Source: Bacteroidota bacterium
Lineage (GTDB): Bacteria > Bacteroidota > Ignavibacteria > Kryptoniales > JAKASW01
Assembly: GCA_021818875.1 (NCBI GenBank)
Contig: JAKASW010000003.1
Coordinates: 1-44,141 of the forward strand
Direction: 5' to 3'
Length of the DNA: 44,141 nucleotides
The position numbers and the translations under genes are program-made. The stretch's first letter is position 1; every line of letters starts with the position of its first letter. Of this stretch, positions 16,515 through 24,889 are shown piece after piece. Below the pieces are notes generated by a model. The model made no database searches and was not told where the DNA came from. It worked only from the letters and a program-made list of their open reading frames with translations.

Positions 16515-16630
16515 AGGTCCTCCGCCTTCTCAAATTGATACTAGCAAAACCCGCCGATGGTTCTTCAAGCCATATCGTCGCAGGCTTTTAATGTGCGAAT
16601 CGAATTTAGCGAAGTACTTCTCAGGTGAGC

Positions 16631-16650
16631 AATCGCATGAAAATGTGATT
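16631..16650. promoter_or_regulatory. Candidate operator dyad upstream of the barrel gene
   Basis: AATCGCAT (16631-16638), four bases, ATGTGATT (16643-16650): an 8-4-8 imperfect palindrome with one mismatch. Together with two preceding bases (GC) it matches the dyad at 17349-17368 in 21 of 22 positions. It sits between the response-regulator gene and the barrel gene. Probable binding site of the NarL-type regulator or another dimeric factor. Confidence 0.6.
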
Positions 16651-16674
16651 TTGCGTGTTATGGCCGGCCAGGAT

Positions 16675-17304
16675 TCAGGCGGGCTTGTTTCGTCTGCCCC
16701 GCGACAGCAGCTCGTATCGGCTGTTAACATGCAGCTTTTCGTACACATGCCTGACATGAGCCCTGACGGTATCGATGCTGACAAAGAGTCTTTCAGCGAT
16801 TTCCCTGTACCTATACCCCTGGCAAAGAAGTGAGAGGATTTCTCTTTCTCTCTCCGTCAGTTCAGATTGCTCGTCACTACTCGGGCTCTGAAACGCCTCA
16901 ACCACTTTTCGAGCGATACTTGGCGACATCGGAGATCCGCCGTTGTACAGTTCCTTGATAGCAGAGATAAGCCTTTCCGGCGGAGTGTCCTTCAGAATGT
17001 AGCCGCTTGCGCCGGCTTTTAGAGATTCGAAAATTCTTTCGTCGTCTTCGTAAACCGTCAGCATCATGATCAGGATTTCGGGGATTCTCGCTTTTACCTG
17101 CCTTGCTAAGTCGATCCCCGACTGGCCGGGAAGTCCGATGTCCACCAGGATAACGTCAGCGTTCAGAGGACCGATTCTCTGTAATGCCGATTCAGCGTCA
17201 GCGAACTTCGCAACGCAGATTAAGTCGTTGCCTCTTTCCATCAGGGCTGCGATTCCCTCACGGACAGTTTCTACGTCTTCGATTATGGCCGCTCGAATTG
17301 GCAT
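16675..17304 (-). CDS. NarL/LuxR-family response regulator
   Basis: A 209-aa regulator. The receiver domain (1-~120) has the acidic pair E9/D10, the phospho-acceptor D55 in ILVDIGLPG, and the conserved Lys in YILKDTPPERL. The C-terminal LuxR-type helix-turn-helix lies at ~145-200 (LTEREREILSLLCQGY, EIAERLFVSIDTVRAHVRHVY). It lies 72 bases after the propeller sensor-kinase gene on the same strand, its obvious partner. The near-identical dyads at 17349-17368 (45 bp before this gene) and 16631-16650 (before the barrel gene) suggest autoregulation and control of the downstream envelope genes. The native Shine-Dalgarno is weak. Confidence 0.93.
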   Translation of the reverse strand: MPIRAAIIEDVETVREGIAALMERGNDLICVAKFADAESALQRIGPLNADVILVDIGLPGQSGIDLARQVKARIPEILIMMLTVYEDDERIFESLKAGASGYILKDTPPERLISAIKELYNGGSPMSPSIARKVVEAFQSPSSDEQSELTEREREILSLLCQGYRYREIAERLFVSIDTVRAHVRHVYEKLHVNSRYELLSRGRRNKPA

Positions 17305-17348
17305 CGGTTCTTGCTGACAACTAATTAAGAGACTTGGCGGACATTGGC

Positions 17349-17368
17349 AATCGCATGATAATGTGATT
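17349..17368. promoter_or_regulatory. Candidate operator dyad upstream of the response-regulator gene
   Basis: AATCGCAT (17349-17356), GATA, ATGTGATT (17361-17368). It is identical to the dyad at 16631-16650 except for one base of the four-base centre. It lies in the 72-bp gap between the sensor-kinase stop and the regulator start, ending about 45 bp before the latter. Confidence 0.6.
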
Positions 17369-17376
17369 AATCAAGA

Positions 17377-20300
17377 TTAATTCGTAGCCAGCTTTGACAT
17401 TGGGACGACTATGACTACCTTTGTACCCTTGCCGTGGAGTGATTCAATCTTGCAGGTACCGCCGATTTCGGTTGCACGGTCGCACATGTTCCGTAATCCG
17501 TGTCGCAGGTTATGGCCGTTTTCAAAGCCGTTCCCGTCGTCGGATAGCCACATCTCCATATTTTCTTCCGGAAAACCAAATCCGATTTCAAGAGTATGGC
17601 AGTCGGAATGTTTAACTGCATTTGCGAGAGCTTCTTTGAAGATCAGGAGCAAATCCCTTCTAACTACCGAGGACATTTTCATTTCGGGGATATCACCAGG
17701 GGTCTTCCAGCGAATGCTGATATTGATATTCTCAAGATATCGATGAGCGTATTCGTGGAGATATGCGACGAAATGATCGAGAGAGTCATGCTGAGGATTT
17801 ATCGACCATACTATCTCTGAGAGTTTGTCGACAAGCGACCGCGCCAACTCCGCAACCTGACCGATCTGTCCTGATGTCACAGCGGGAACTTCCGCATCCT
17901 GTCGCGAGAGTTCGCTGAGGATGGCGATCTCAGTCAGACCGGCGCCAATCTCATCATGTATATCCCGCGAGAATCTGGTTCGCTCCTTGTCCAGTATGTC
18001 GCGCTCCAACTGGACGACAAGAAGTCGTTTCTTAAACTTCCGGACAGACGCCGCCCTTACAGTTGACACCAAGACACCCAAACAGAAAATGCCCGCGGCC
18101 AACTTAAACCAAAGGGTATCCCAGAAAGGCGGAGGGACAATAATTGCAAGGGAAGCGCCCTTCTGCTCAGGAATCCCGTCAGGGCTTACTGCTCTAACTA
18201 TGAACACATAGCTGCCCGGGGACAGGTGAGTATATTGAATTGATCTTTGGTATTTGAATTTGATCCATGATTGGTCGACACCTACAAGTTTCCCATCGTA
18301 TGTAATTTCGCCCGGGTCGGTCCAGTATGGCGCTATGAAATGAATTGACAGAGTCAGGTTGGAAGAGCTGATTTCCAAAGTATCCACCGGATATCGAACA
18401 ACATATTCACTGTCAGGAAGGGTGACAGTGACAGACTGGATAATACAATGAGGAGCTTGTGTCGGAGTCCACACTTCTGCCGGATCAATGGCGGTCACTC
18501 CATCATTGCCGCCGAAGTAGAGTACGCCATCGGAGCTTTTGAAATAAGCTCCACGATTGAATTCCAGGTTCGCAAGCCATTCGGGATGATTGTAGATACG
18601 AACTTGCGGCGACAGGCTGGTGAGGCTGCTCACGCGCACAATTCCACGATTTGTACTGCACCAGAGGTTCCCGTATTGGTCCGCCAGAACCCCGAAGACA
18701 TTGCTTGATAAGGATTCCGTCAGTGCTCCGATGAAATCGACTTCCCTTCTTGGGTAATCGAGGCGGAAAAGGCCATGGCCTGTCCCAAGATAATAAATCT
18801 GTCCTCCAACTTTTTCCAAAGACCAGACTACGGTTGTCCTGCCGTTCGTTGCCTGGAGAAATCTTTCTGTGGCACCTGATTTCCTGTTAAACCGGAGCAA
18901 TCCGTTCGCGGTTCCGAACCAAATCACACTATCACCCTCGAAACTTATGGATCTTACCTGTTCGTTGGGTTGAAACTTTTTGTAAAGCTTGTACCCCTTA
19001 GTGATGTCCGTTGCGAAGAATTTACCGGTATAAGTCGCACCCCAGAGCCGTCCTGAGTCGTCAGTTGCAAATGCGGTCACAGTATTTAATCCGGGGACAG
19101 AAGTTTGCGGGCCGAAGTAGAAGCTCCTAAAAAGATGTTTCCTCCTATTAACTAAAACGTCAAGACCATCATCTGTGCCTAACCAAACCCGATCGTCACC
19201 ATCAACGCCTGTTGCCCAGATCACGTCGCTGCTCAGGCCAGTTGCCGTACCATCCATCTTCTCCACCAGGTTCGTCGATTTGCCTGAAATGCCGTCATAC
19301 TCATATAAACCTTTACCGTATGTACCGATCCAGAACTTACCTTCTTTGTCCCGGGCTATCGAAAGTACCATCACGTCGGACCGTTCACCTTCGTGCGTGA
19401 GAGTTATGTTATCAAACCCTTTTTGGAAGGGATCATATTCGTATACCCCCCAGATTGTTCCTGCCCAGACAATGCCTTGAGGACCGACACAAATTGAAAA
19501 GACTAGGTCCGCCGCTGACGCCTGTCGTGGCACATCGATCATGGCCTTCTGACATACACTCGTCGCAGGATTATATCTGTAGATATTCTGTCGTGTTGCT
19601 ATCCATACTACTCCGCCCGGGGAAACGCCGTGGCCTACGACATTCTGATGAGCCAGCAGTGATAATGATGCCATCGGTTTTTCCAGAGCAGAACTCCCCG
19701 GATGCCACTCAAACGTACCTTTGTACACATTCAGCAGGTAGGTGGCGGGTCCGATTCGAAAACCCGACAAAAGCTTATGCGAGTGAATTGGAACCGGAGT
19801 ATCTTTTTCCCATACTCTTCCCATCGGTGGAAAGCTGTATATGTTGCCGTCGTTTCCGAAGAGCCAGAAAGTCCCTGTTCTGTCTGCCCAAATGCTCTGC
19901 GGCACGACTGGCAGCCTGATGGCCCCCCGCCGATCGAACATCTTTGCCTGATAGTTATAGCTCTCGAGAAAATGCTTGGTGGCACACCAGACGTTCTTTT
20001 GTCGGTCTTCTAAGATCTCTCCGGGGCATTTGACCCTTAGAATCGTGCTCCTGTTCGGGCTCAGAACTGCCCAGCCCATTGACGTATGAACCCACAACCA
20101 TCCGTGTGAGTCCTCAAAAATACGTCGGACAGTGTTGGAGGGAAGTGAGTTGCTGTCTGTCAGGCTGGCTTTGAACAGCTTCATCTCCTTACCATCCCAC
20201 TCACCGACTCCTTCCAGCGTTCCTAGCCACAGCATCCTCCGATGATCAACGGCTATCGAATAAACAAAATTCTGAGGCAGGAATCTATTAGGGAAAGCGT

Positions 20301-20394
20301 GTTGGAACTTCGGAGGTGCGGACCGTCCATAGGCAAATCCGTCTACGAAGAGATATATGACTGCAAGAAGTAAAAGTCTGGCACTTCTCCTCAT
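17377..20394 (-). CDS. Propeller-type sensor histidine kinase (two-component propeller, Y_Y_Y, HisKA_3)
   Basis: A 1005-aa membrane sensor. After a signal peptide (~1-24) come repeated two-component-propeller motifs (for example GMLWLGTLEGVGEWD-like blades with W.GT..G..) through ~650, forming the periplasmic ligand-sensing propellers. A Y_Y_Y immunoglobulin-like domain (~655-745) is followed by one membrane helix (~755-780). The HisKA_3 dimerisation region has the phospho-acceptor in RDIHDEIGAG (His ~813), and an HATPase domain includes LANAVKHSD and DDGNGF. The start is ATG 20394 with GGAG seven bases upstream; a TTG two codons earlier is rejected. In Bacteroides these sensors recognise oligosaccharides, but the soluble signal here is unknown. 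Unlike the classic hybrid proteins it lacks a fused regulator, which is encoded separately just downstream. Confidence 0.92.
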   Translation of the reverse strand: MRRSARLLLLAVIYLFVDGFAYGRSAPPKFQHAFPNRFLPQNFVYSIAVDHRRMLWLGTLEGVGEWDGKEMKLFKASLTDSNSLPSNTVRRIFEDSHGWLWVHTSMGWAVLSPNRSTILRVKCPGEILEDRQKNVWCATKHFLESYNYQAKMFDRRGAIRLPVVPQSIWADRTGTFWLFGNDGNIYSFPPMGRVWEKDTPVPIHSHKLLSGFRIGPATYLLNVYKGTFEWHPGSSALEKPMASLSLLAHQNVVGHGVSPGGVVWIATRQNIYRYNPATSVCQKAMIDVPRQASAADLVFSICVGPQGIVWAGTIWGVYEYDPFQKGFDNITLTHEGERSDVMVLSIARDKEGKFWIGTYGKGLYEYDGISGKSTNLVEKMDGTATGLSSDVIWATGVDGDDRVWLGTDDGLDVLVNRRKHLFRSFYFGPQTSVPGLNTVTAFATDDSGRLWGATYTGKFFATDITKGYKLYKKFQPNEQVRSISFEGDSVIWFGTANGLLRFNRKSGATERFLQATNGRTTVVWSLEKVGGQIYYLGTGHGLFRLDYPRREVDFIGALTESLSSNVFGVLADQYGNLWCSTNRGIVRVSSLTSLSPQVRIYNHPEWLANLEFNRGAYFKSSDGVLYFGGNDGVTAIDPAEVWTPTQAPHCIIQSVTVTLPDSEYVVRYPVDTLEISSSNLTLSIHFIAPYWTDPGEITYDGKLVGVDQSWIKFKYQRSIQYTHLSPGSYVFIVRAVSPDGIPEQKGASLAIIVPPPFWDTLWFKLAAGIFCLGVLVSTVRAASVRKFKKRLLVVQLERDILDKERTRFSRDIHDEIGAGLTEIAILSELSRQDAEVPAVTSGQIGQVAELARSLVDKLSEIVWSINPQHDSLDHFVAYLHEYAHRYLENINISIRWKTPGDIPEMKMSSVVRRDLLLIFKEALANAVKHSDCHTLEIGFGFPEENMEMWLSDDGNGFENGHNLRHGLRNMCDRATEIGGTCKIESLHGKGTKVVIVVPMSKLATN

Positions 20395-20500
20395 GATCAA
20401 GCTCCGTATGGGTTGATGCTAAGGCGCTCTCGGAAAAATTTAACGGACCCGAGTCGAACTACAAATTAAATTAACAGTCCAACACAATTGGTACTCCCGA

Positions 20501-21583
20501 CTATGGTCGCCGTGAAGCTGCTGGTTGCTCGTGTGTCAGGCAATGTATCGTCCCTAACCCCCAGACAAGATCGAGTGCATGTATCCCGATGACCGGGCGA
20601 TCTGTAACGAGCTCGGCAATGAGCCCGAGTGCTGTCCTGTCATTTGGATCGTCGAAAGTTGGAACGAGGACGGCCGCATTAGAAAAATAAAAGTTCGCAT
20701 AACTCGCAGGAAGTCTTTGACCTTTGAAGAGGACCGGTTCAGGCATCGGGATGAAAGCGACATCCGGCTTCGTTCCGTCCGCCAGCGTGAAGTCGCGAAT
20801 CCTCTCTTTGTTCTCGCAGAGGGGTTTGTAGTTATCGTCGCGCTGATTTCTCTCTTCGACCAGGACCAGTGTCTTTTCATTCACGAACCTGCATAGATCA
20901 TCGACATGTCCGTGCGTGTCGTCCCCGGCAATTCCTTTCCCGAGCCAAAGGACATTGTCAATGCCAATGTAATCGTGAAAGGCCTTTTCATAGTCGTTCC
21001 TTGAAAATCCAGGATTGCGTGTCTGAACCGCCTCATTAAGGAGACATTCTTCTGTGGTTATGAGTGTTCCATTTCCATTGTGGTCGACGGACCCGCCCTC
21101 AAGAATTATCGGTCTGTCATTGTGCGTTGCCCAAAATGTTCGAATGCCGAGTTTTTTCGAGATGAAACCGGGAATTTTTCTATCTTTCTTGTAATCCGGA
21201 TATTTCGCCCACCCGTTGAAGCCGAAATTCACCTGGGCGATTCCACTCGCATTCTTGATGAACTGCGGCCCGGAATCTCGCGTCCATCCTCTGTCCGTTT
21301 CAAAAACAAAGAACTCAACGTCGTTTGTATCGACGTTCGCCGATCTTAGAACTGTTCGTGCATGTCGCTCGTGTTCTCCGGACTCAACAAATATCCGTGT
21401 CTTCTCCCCCGCTGATATTCTCCTCACTATCTCAGCATACACCCACGGTACAGGCGTGAATCTGCCGGGCCAGTCACTCCTGTTATGGGGCCAGCCGAGC
21501 CAGGTAGCTTCGTGATTCTCCCATTCGGCGGGAAGGCGGTAACCGAGCTCCGACGGAAGTTTTTCTAAAATTTGTGATTTCAT
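20501..21583 (-). CDS. aguA: Agmatine deiminase
   Basis: A 360-aa enzyme of the peptidyl-arginine deiminase family. It converts agmatine to N-carbamoylputrescine and ammonia. Family landmarks are EATWLGWPHNRSDW near the N-terminus, GWTRDSGPQF, ILEGGSVDHNG, GDDTHGHVDDLCRF (catalytic His/Asp) and the nucleophile Cys in WGLGTIHCLTHEQPA (about residue 348). Length matches the family. The amidase for its product is encoded 121 bases upstream on the same strand, giving a complete two-step route to putrescine. An arginine decarboxylase to make agmatine is not in the window. Confidence 0.94.
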   Translation of the reverse strand: MKSQILEKLPSELGYRLPAEWENHEATWLGWPHNRSDWPGRFTPVPWVYAEIVRRISAGEKTRIFVESGEHERHARTVLRSANVDTNDVEFFVFETDRGWTRDSGPQFIKNASGIAQVNFGFNGWAKYPDYKKDRKIPGFISKKLGIRTFWATHNDRPIILEGGSVDHNGNGTLITTEECLLNEAVQTRNPGFSRNDYEKAFHDYIGIDNVLWLGKGIAGDDTHGHVDDLCRFVNEKTLVLVEERNQRDDNYKPLCENKERIRDFTLADGTKPDVAFIPMPEPVLFKGQRLPASYANFYFSNAAVLVPTFDDPNDRTALGLIAELVTDRPVIGIHALDLVWGLGTIHCLTHEQPAASRRP

Positions 21584-21704
21584 TCGTTCTTATTGAGGCA
21601 GGCCGGAGAAAAGAGGCAGTAGACAAGATGAACGCTATGACAAGTGAGGCACGGTATTGAGTTACAAGATTCTGTTTCCTTCCTCCTGTCTCCTGTCTCC
21701 TTCA

Positions 21705-22616
21705 TTAGTGCTGGCTCTTTTTGCCTGGGCCAATAAATCTCTCCCCGATCCCGTCATACGCATCTACCCGCCTGTCTCGAAGGAACGGCCAATTCTGACG
21801 GATGTACTCGATTCGACTGAGGTCAACTTCTGCCATTAGAGCTTCTTCTTTGTCAGATGATGCCTGTGCCATGATCTTCCCTTGCGGGTCAGCGATGAAG
21901 GAGTTTCCCCAGAATTCGATTCCTGCCGACGTCTCATTCACTTTCTCAAGTCCAACTCTATTCGCAGCGGCGACATAGACACCGTTTGCAATTGCATGTC
22001 CGCGCTGCACCGTCAGCCATGACTCGAATTGCGCATTTCCGTGTTCGGCTTTTTCATGCGGGTGCCAACCTATTGCAGTGGGATAGAAAAGCACGCTCGC
22101 CCCCTTGAGAGCGGTAAGCCGAGCGGCCTCCGGGTACCACTGGTCCCAACATATGAGCGCTCCGACATCTCCGTATTTGACCCGATACGAATCGAACCCG
22201 AGATCGCCGGGGGTAAAATAAAACTTTTCATAGAAGGCGGGATCATCTGGGATGTGCATCTTTCGGTAAATCCCGGCGATCGTTCCGTCTGCGTCGATGA
22301 TCGCTGCCGTGTTGTGATAGACGCCCGGTGCGCGTTTTTCGAATACCGGTACGATCACCGCTACCGCAAGCTTCCTGGCCAACTTTGAGAGCGCTTCTGT
22401 TGAGGGTCCGGGAATTGTCTCTGCCAATTCGAATTTCCTGATATCCTCGGTCTGACAAAAATATTGTGACCTGAATAATTCAGGCAAGCAGATGATCTTT
22501 GCACCTTCGCGAGCTGCCTTTTGAATGAACGAAATAGCATGCTTGAGGTTAAGGTTCGGATTCTTTTCCATAGCCATCTGGACGAGACCTACTGCAAACT
22601 TGTCTCCAGTGGGCAT
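21705..22616 (-). CDS. aguB: N-carbamoylputrescine amidase
   Basis: A 303-aa nitrilase-superfamily enzyme. The Glu-Lys-Cys triad is visible in ICLPELFRSQYF (Glu), GIYRKMHIPDD (Lys) and ALICWDQWYPEAAR (Cys), with FYFTPGD and EFWGNSFI typical of plant and bacterial AguB. It cleaves N-carbamoylputrescine to putrescine, CO2 and ammonia. The longest frame begins 20 codons earlier, but ATG 22616 is preferred: it has an AGAGGG Shine-Dalgarno and gives the family N-terminus FAVGLVQMAM close to the start. It precedes agmatine deiminase in transcription order and follows a carbonic anhydrase gene by 133 bases. Confidence 0.94.
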   Translation of the reverse strand: MPTGDKFAVGLVQMAMEKNPNLNLKHAISFIQKAAREGAKIICLPELFRSQYFCQTEDIRKFELAETIPGPSTEALSKLARKLAVAVIVPVFEKRAPGVYHNTAAIIDADGTIAGIYRKMHIPDDPAFYEKFYFTPGDLGFDSYRVKYGDVGALICWDQWYPEAARLTALKGASVLFYPTAIGWHPHEKAEHGNAQFESWLTVQRGHAIANGVYVAAANRVGLEKVNETSAGIEFWGNSFIADPQGKIMAQASSDKEEALMAEVDLSRIEYIRQNWPFLRDRRVDAYDGIGERFIGPGKKSQH

Positions 22617-22749
22617 TGTTTTCCCTCTTTGTCTCATCTCACCTTGCTGACGATCCTGCGATGGGCATCCCCGCAAATTTCATTTCCACTTTTACTCTAA
22701 TATTCTCTTTCTGACTTCGTAAGATAGCACACCGGGCAGAATTGCTCAA

Positions 22750-23379
22750 TCAAATTCTCCTCCTTATCGCCGCCGACTCCGCTTTGTTTGTCACAGTGAC
22801 ATCGAGGTCCTTGATCAATCCGTCGGAAATATCATATATCCAACCATGGACATTCAACTGCTGCCCCATCCCCCAGGCGTTCTGGACGATCCCCGTCTGG
22901 CACACGTTCCACACCTGTTCCATGACATTCAGCTCACAAAGCAAATTATATCTTGCAGGTTCGCCGCTGAGAGCCTCCAACACGACCTGATGATTCCTGT
23001 ACACATCCCTTATGTACTGGAGCCAATTGTCAATCATGCCGTACCCCTTCCTTTCCACTGCGGCCATGACGCCGCCGCAGCCATAGTGCCCGCAGACAAT
23101 TATATGTCTTACCTTCAGGACTTCTACCGCAAACTGGATTACCGAGAGACAATTCAGATCGGAATGGACCACTAAATTCGCAATATTCCTATGGACAAAA
23201 ATCTCACCCGGCAGCAAGTCTACAATTTCAGTAGCCGGGACGCGGCTGTCGGAACATCCGATCCATAAGTATTCCGGTGCCTGCTGCTGAGACAGGCGAA
23301 GAAAAAAATCCGGATCCCTTTCCTTCATCGCCGCTGCCCACGTTCTGTTCCTATCAAACAAGTCGCTCAATGTTCTCAT
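22750..23379 (-). CDS. can: Beta-class carbonic anhydrase
   Basis: A 209-aa cytoplasmic zinc enzyme interconverting CO2 and bicarbonate. Zinc ligands C42, H98 and C101 lie in WIGCSDSRVP and VCGHYGCGG, with the Asp44/Arg46 dyad next to C42; the spacing and residue numbers equal those of E. coli Can as I remember them. The HRNIANLV motif is also present. The gene lies 22 bases after the PLP-decarboxylase stop and before the two agmatine-pathway genes. As the decarboxylase and the N-carbamoylputrescine amidase both release CO2, co-expression may keep that CO2 as bicarbonate (inference). Confidence 0.95.
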   Translation of the reverse strand: MRTLSDLFDRNRTWAAAMKERDPDFFLRLSQQQAPEYLWIGCSDSRVPATEIVDLLPGEIFVHRNIANLVVHSDLNCLSVIQFAVEVLKVRHIIVCGHYGCGGVMAAVERKGYGMIDNWLQYIRDVYRNHQVVLEALSGEPARYNLLCELNVMEQVWNVCQTGIVQNAWGMGQQLNVHGWIYDISDGLIKDLDVTVTNKAESAAIRRRI

Positions 23380-23401
23380 TGAATCTCCTGCTAAACCATT
23401 G

Positions 23402-24889
23402 CTACGTCTTAACTTCCTTACTCAGTGCTCTGTCAGCTGCCCGACCGAGCACCTTCCAGATTTCCTCGAGCCAGTCAAGATGCTCCGGTTTCATAAGAAC
23501 AGAGCGAAGGCAAGTAATAGTTTCTGAATTCTTCGTCATACCTGAAGGCTCCGTTTCGAAGAAGGCTGCGGGCAGCTCAACGAGAGCAAGATGCAGATTG
23601 TCTTTCGCTGCCTCATCAAATATCTTTCGCGCATATTCCGAAGATCGAGTGACACTCTCTGATACAGGTGCCCAGATAACAATATCGAGTTCCGGCTGGA
23701 ACGGAGTTATAAATCTCCCATCCGCCTTCAATTTCCTGTGTAGTTCAAGTGCAGCTGTACGACATTTCTCTAACGAGGTTGCAAACTCACCATGATGAAC
23801 AAGCGGAAGAAATCTCTGCGTTGCCCACAAAGCTACTGCCGAAGCACCTGGACGCGAACACTCAAGGCTTATTTCTCCAAGATGCAATCCGACCGGAGAG
23901 GATTCTCCTTCCGAAGATTCATCGCCAGTAAAATAAGTGTATGGCGAATCGTGTTTGTAGAACCTTGCTACCGAAGGGTCGCGAAAGATTACACAACCAC
24001 ACCCGTAAGGTTGAAGGCCATGTTTGTGAGGATCCACAACAATCGAATCGACTTCTGAAATTCGATCGTACGCCTTGCGAGTCTGTTCATCAAGATTACC
24101 AGCGAGAATGAAGTACCCACCATACGCAGCGTCCGCGTGCAACCGAAAGCCGTACTCTCGCTGCAACCCGACGATCTCATCCAGGGGGTCGACCGCACCG
24201 GCCGCTGTTGTCCCAATCGTCGCGACGACGGTTCCGACTTCATAATAGTCGAGATATTTCTTCAGCGCTTCGACATCCATTCGCCCGTTTCTATCGCAGG
24301 CGACGGGCTCGAATTCTAAGCCCAGGACCGCAGTGATCCTTGAATGAGTGTAATGTGCCTGTTGGGAAGCAACAACTTTTTTCCCGGGGTTCAGCTGCCC
24401 TGCAACCCAGAGCGCTTCAAGGTTCGCCATGGTGCCGCCGCCTGTGAGGTGACCAAGATGCTTTTTCCATCCGAACATTCGAGCGATCTCAGCAACTGCC
24501 TCTTTCTCCATATTCGAACTAGCGCGGCCGCCGTCCAACGCATGATTGTTTGGATTGATCCACATGGAAAGCATGTAGGCAATCCTCGCAATTGGATGCG
24601 GCGGCTTGAGCATCTGTCCGGCATAAAACGGATGAAAGTATGGATAGTTGTCTTTCATCCGCTCTGCAGCTTCAAGGATCACTCTCTCGAAAGTCTTCTG
24701 GTCTTCAACAGAAGGGTTATTGGACGGCAGCATGGAATAGCCTTTTTCCATCTCGCCGAGCGCAGTCCGGAGAATTTGAAGAGTGCTTTTTTCAAAAATG
24801 CCAGGCTGTTCCATCTTCCTAGTTGAACGACGGGGCATTTGGCGTGTACCATATTTCTTTTTTCTAATACTCATCTGATGCTTTGTCAA
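23402..24889 (-). CDS. PLP-dependent group II amino acid decarboxylase
   Basis: About 495 aa. The fold-type I PLP site is clear: TGGGTMANLEALWVA (phosphate loop), HADAAYGGYF (Asp contacting the pyridine nitrogen) and VDPHKHGLQPYGCG (Schiff-base Lys). These place it with the glutamate / aromatic amino acid / diaminobutyrate decarboxylases. Substrate cannot be fixed by eye. The start is uncertain: TTG 24889 has a GGAGG Shine-Dalgarno at 24899-24895 with 5-base spacing and is chosen; GTG 24913 and ATG 24874 or 24814 are alternatives. The first ~40 residues are basic and poorly conserved-looking. It heads the run decarboxylase, carbonic anhydrase, N-carbamoylputrescine amidase, agmatine deiminase. 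It is not a recognisable arginine decarboxylase, so it does not simply feed that pathway. Confidence 0.85.
   Translation of the reverse strand: MTKHQMSIRKKKYGTRQMPRRSTRKMEQPGIFEKSTLQILRTALGEMEKGYSMLPSNNPSVEDQKTFERVILEAAERMKDNYPYFHPFYAGQMLKPPHPIARIAYMLSMWINPNNHALDGGRASSNMEKEAVAEIARMFGWKKHLGHLTGGGTMANLEALWVAGQLNPGKKVVASQQAHYTHSRITAVLGLEFEPVACDRNGRMDVEALKKYLDYYEVGTVVATIGTTAAGAVDPLDEIVGLQREYGFRLHADAAYGGYFILAGNLDEQTRKAYDRISEVDSIVVDPHKHGLQPYGCGCVIFRDPSVARFYKHDSPYTYFTGDESSEGESSPVGLHLGEISLECSRPGASAVALWATQRFLPLVHHGEFATSLEKCRTAALELHRKLKADGRFITPFQPELDIVIWAPVSESVTRSSEYARKIFDEAAKDNLHLALVELPAAFFETEPSGMTKNSETITCLRSVLMKPEHLDWLEEIWKVLGRAADRALSKEVKT

Noticed and set aside
21684-21700. Repeated TCCTGTC units upstream of agmatine deiminase
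   Set aside because: Only two to three copies of a pyrimidine-rich 7-mer; too short and too far from the start codon to support a regulatory claim.
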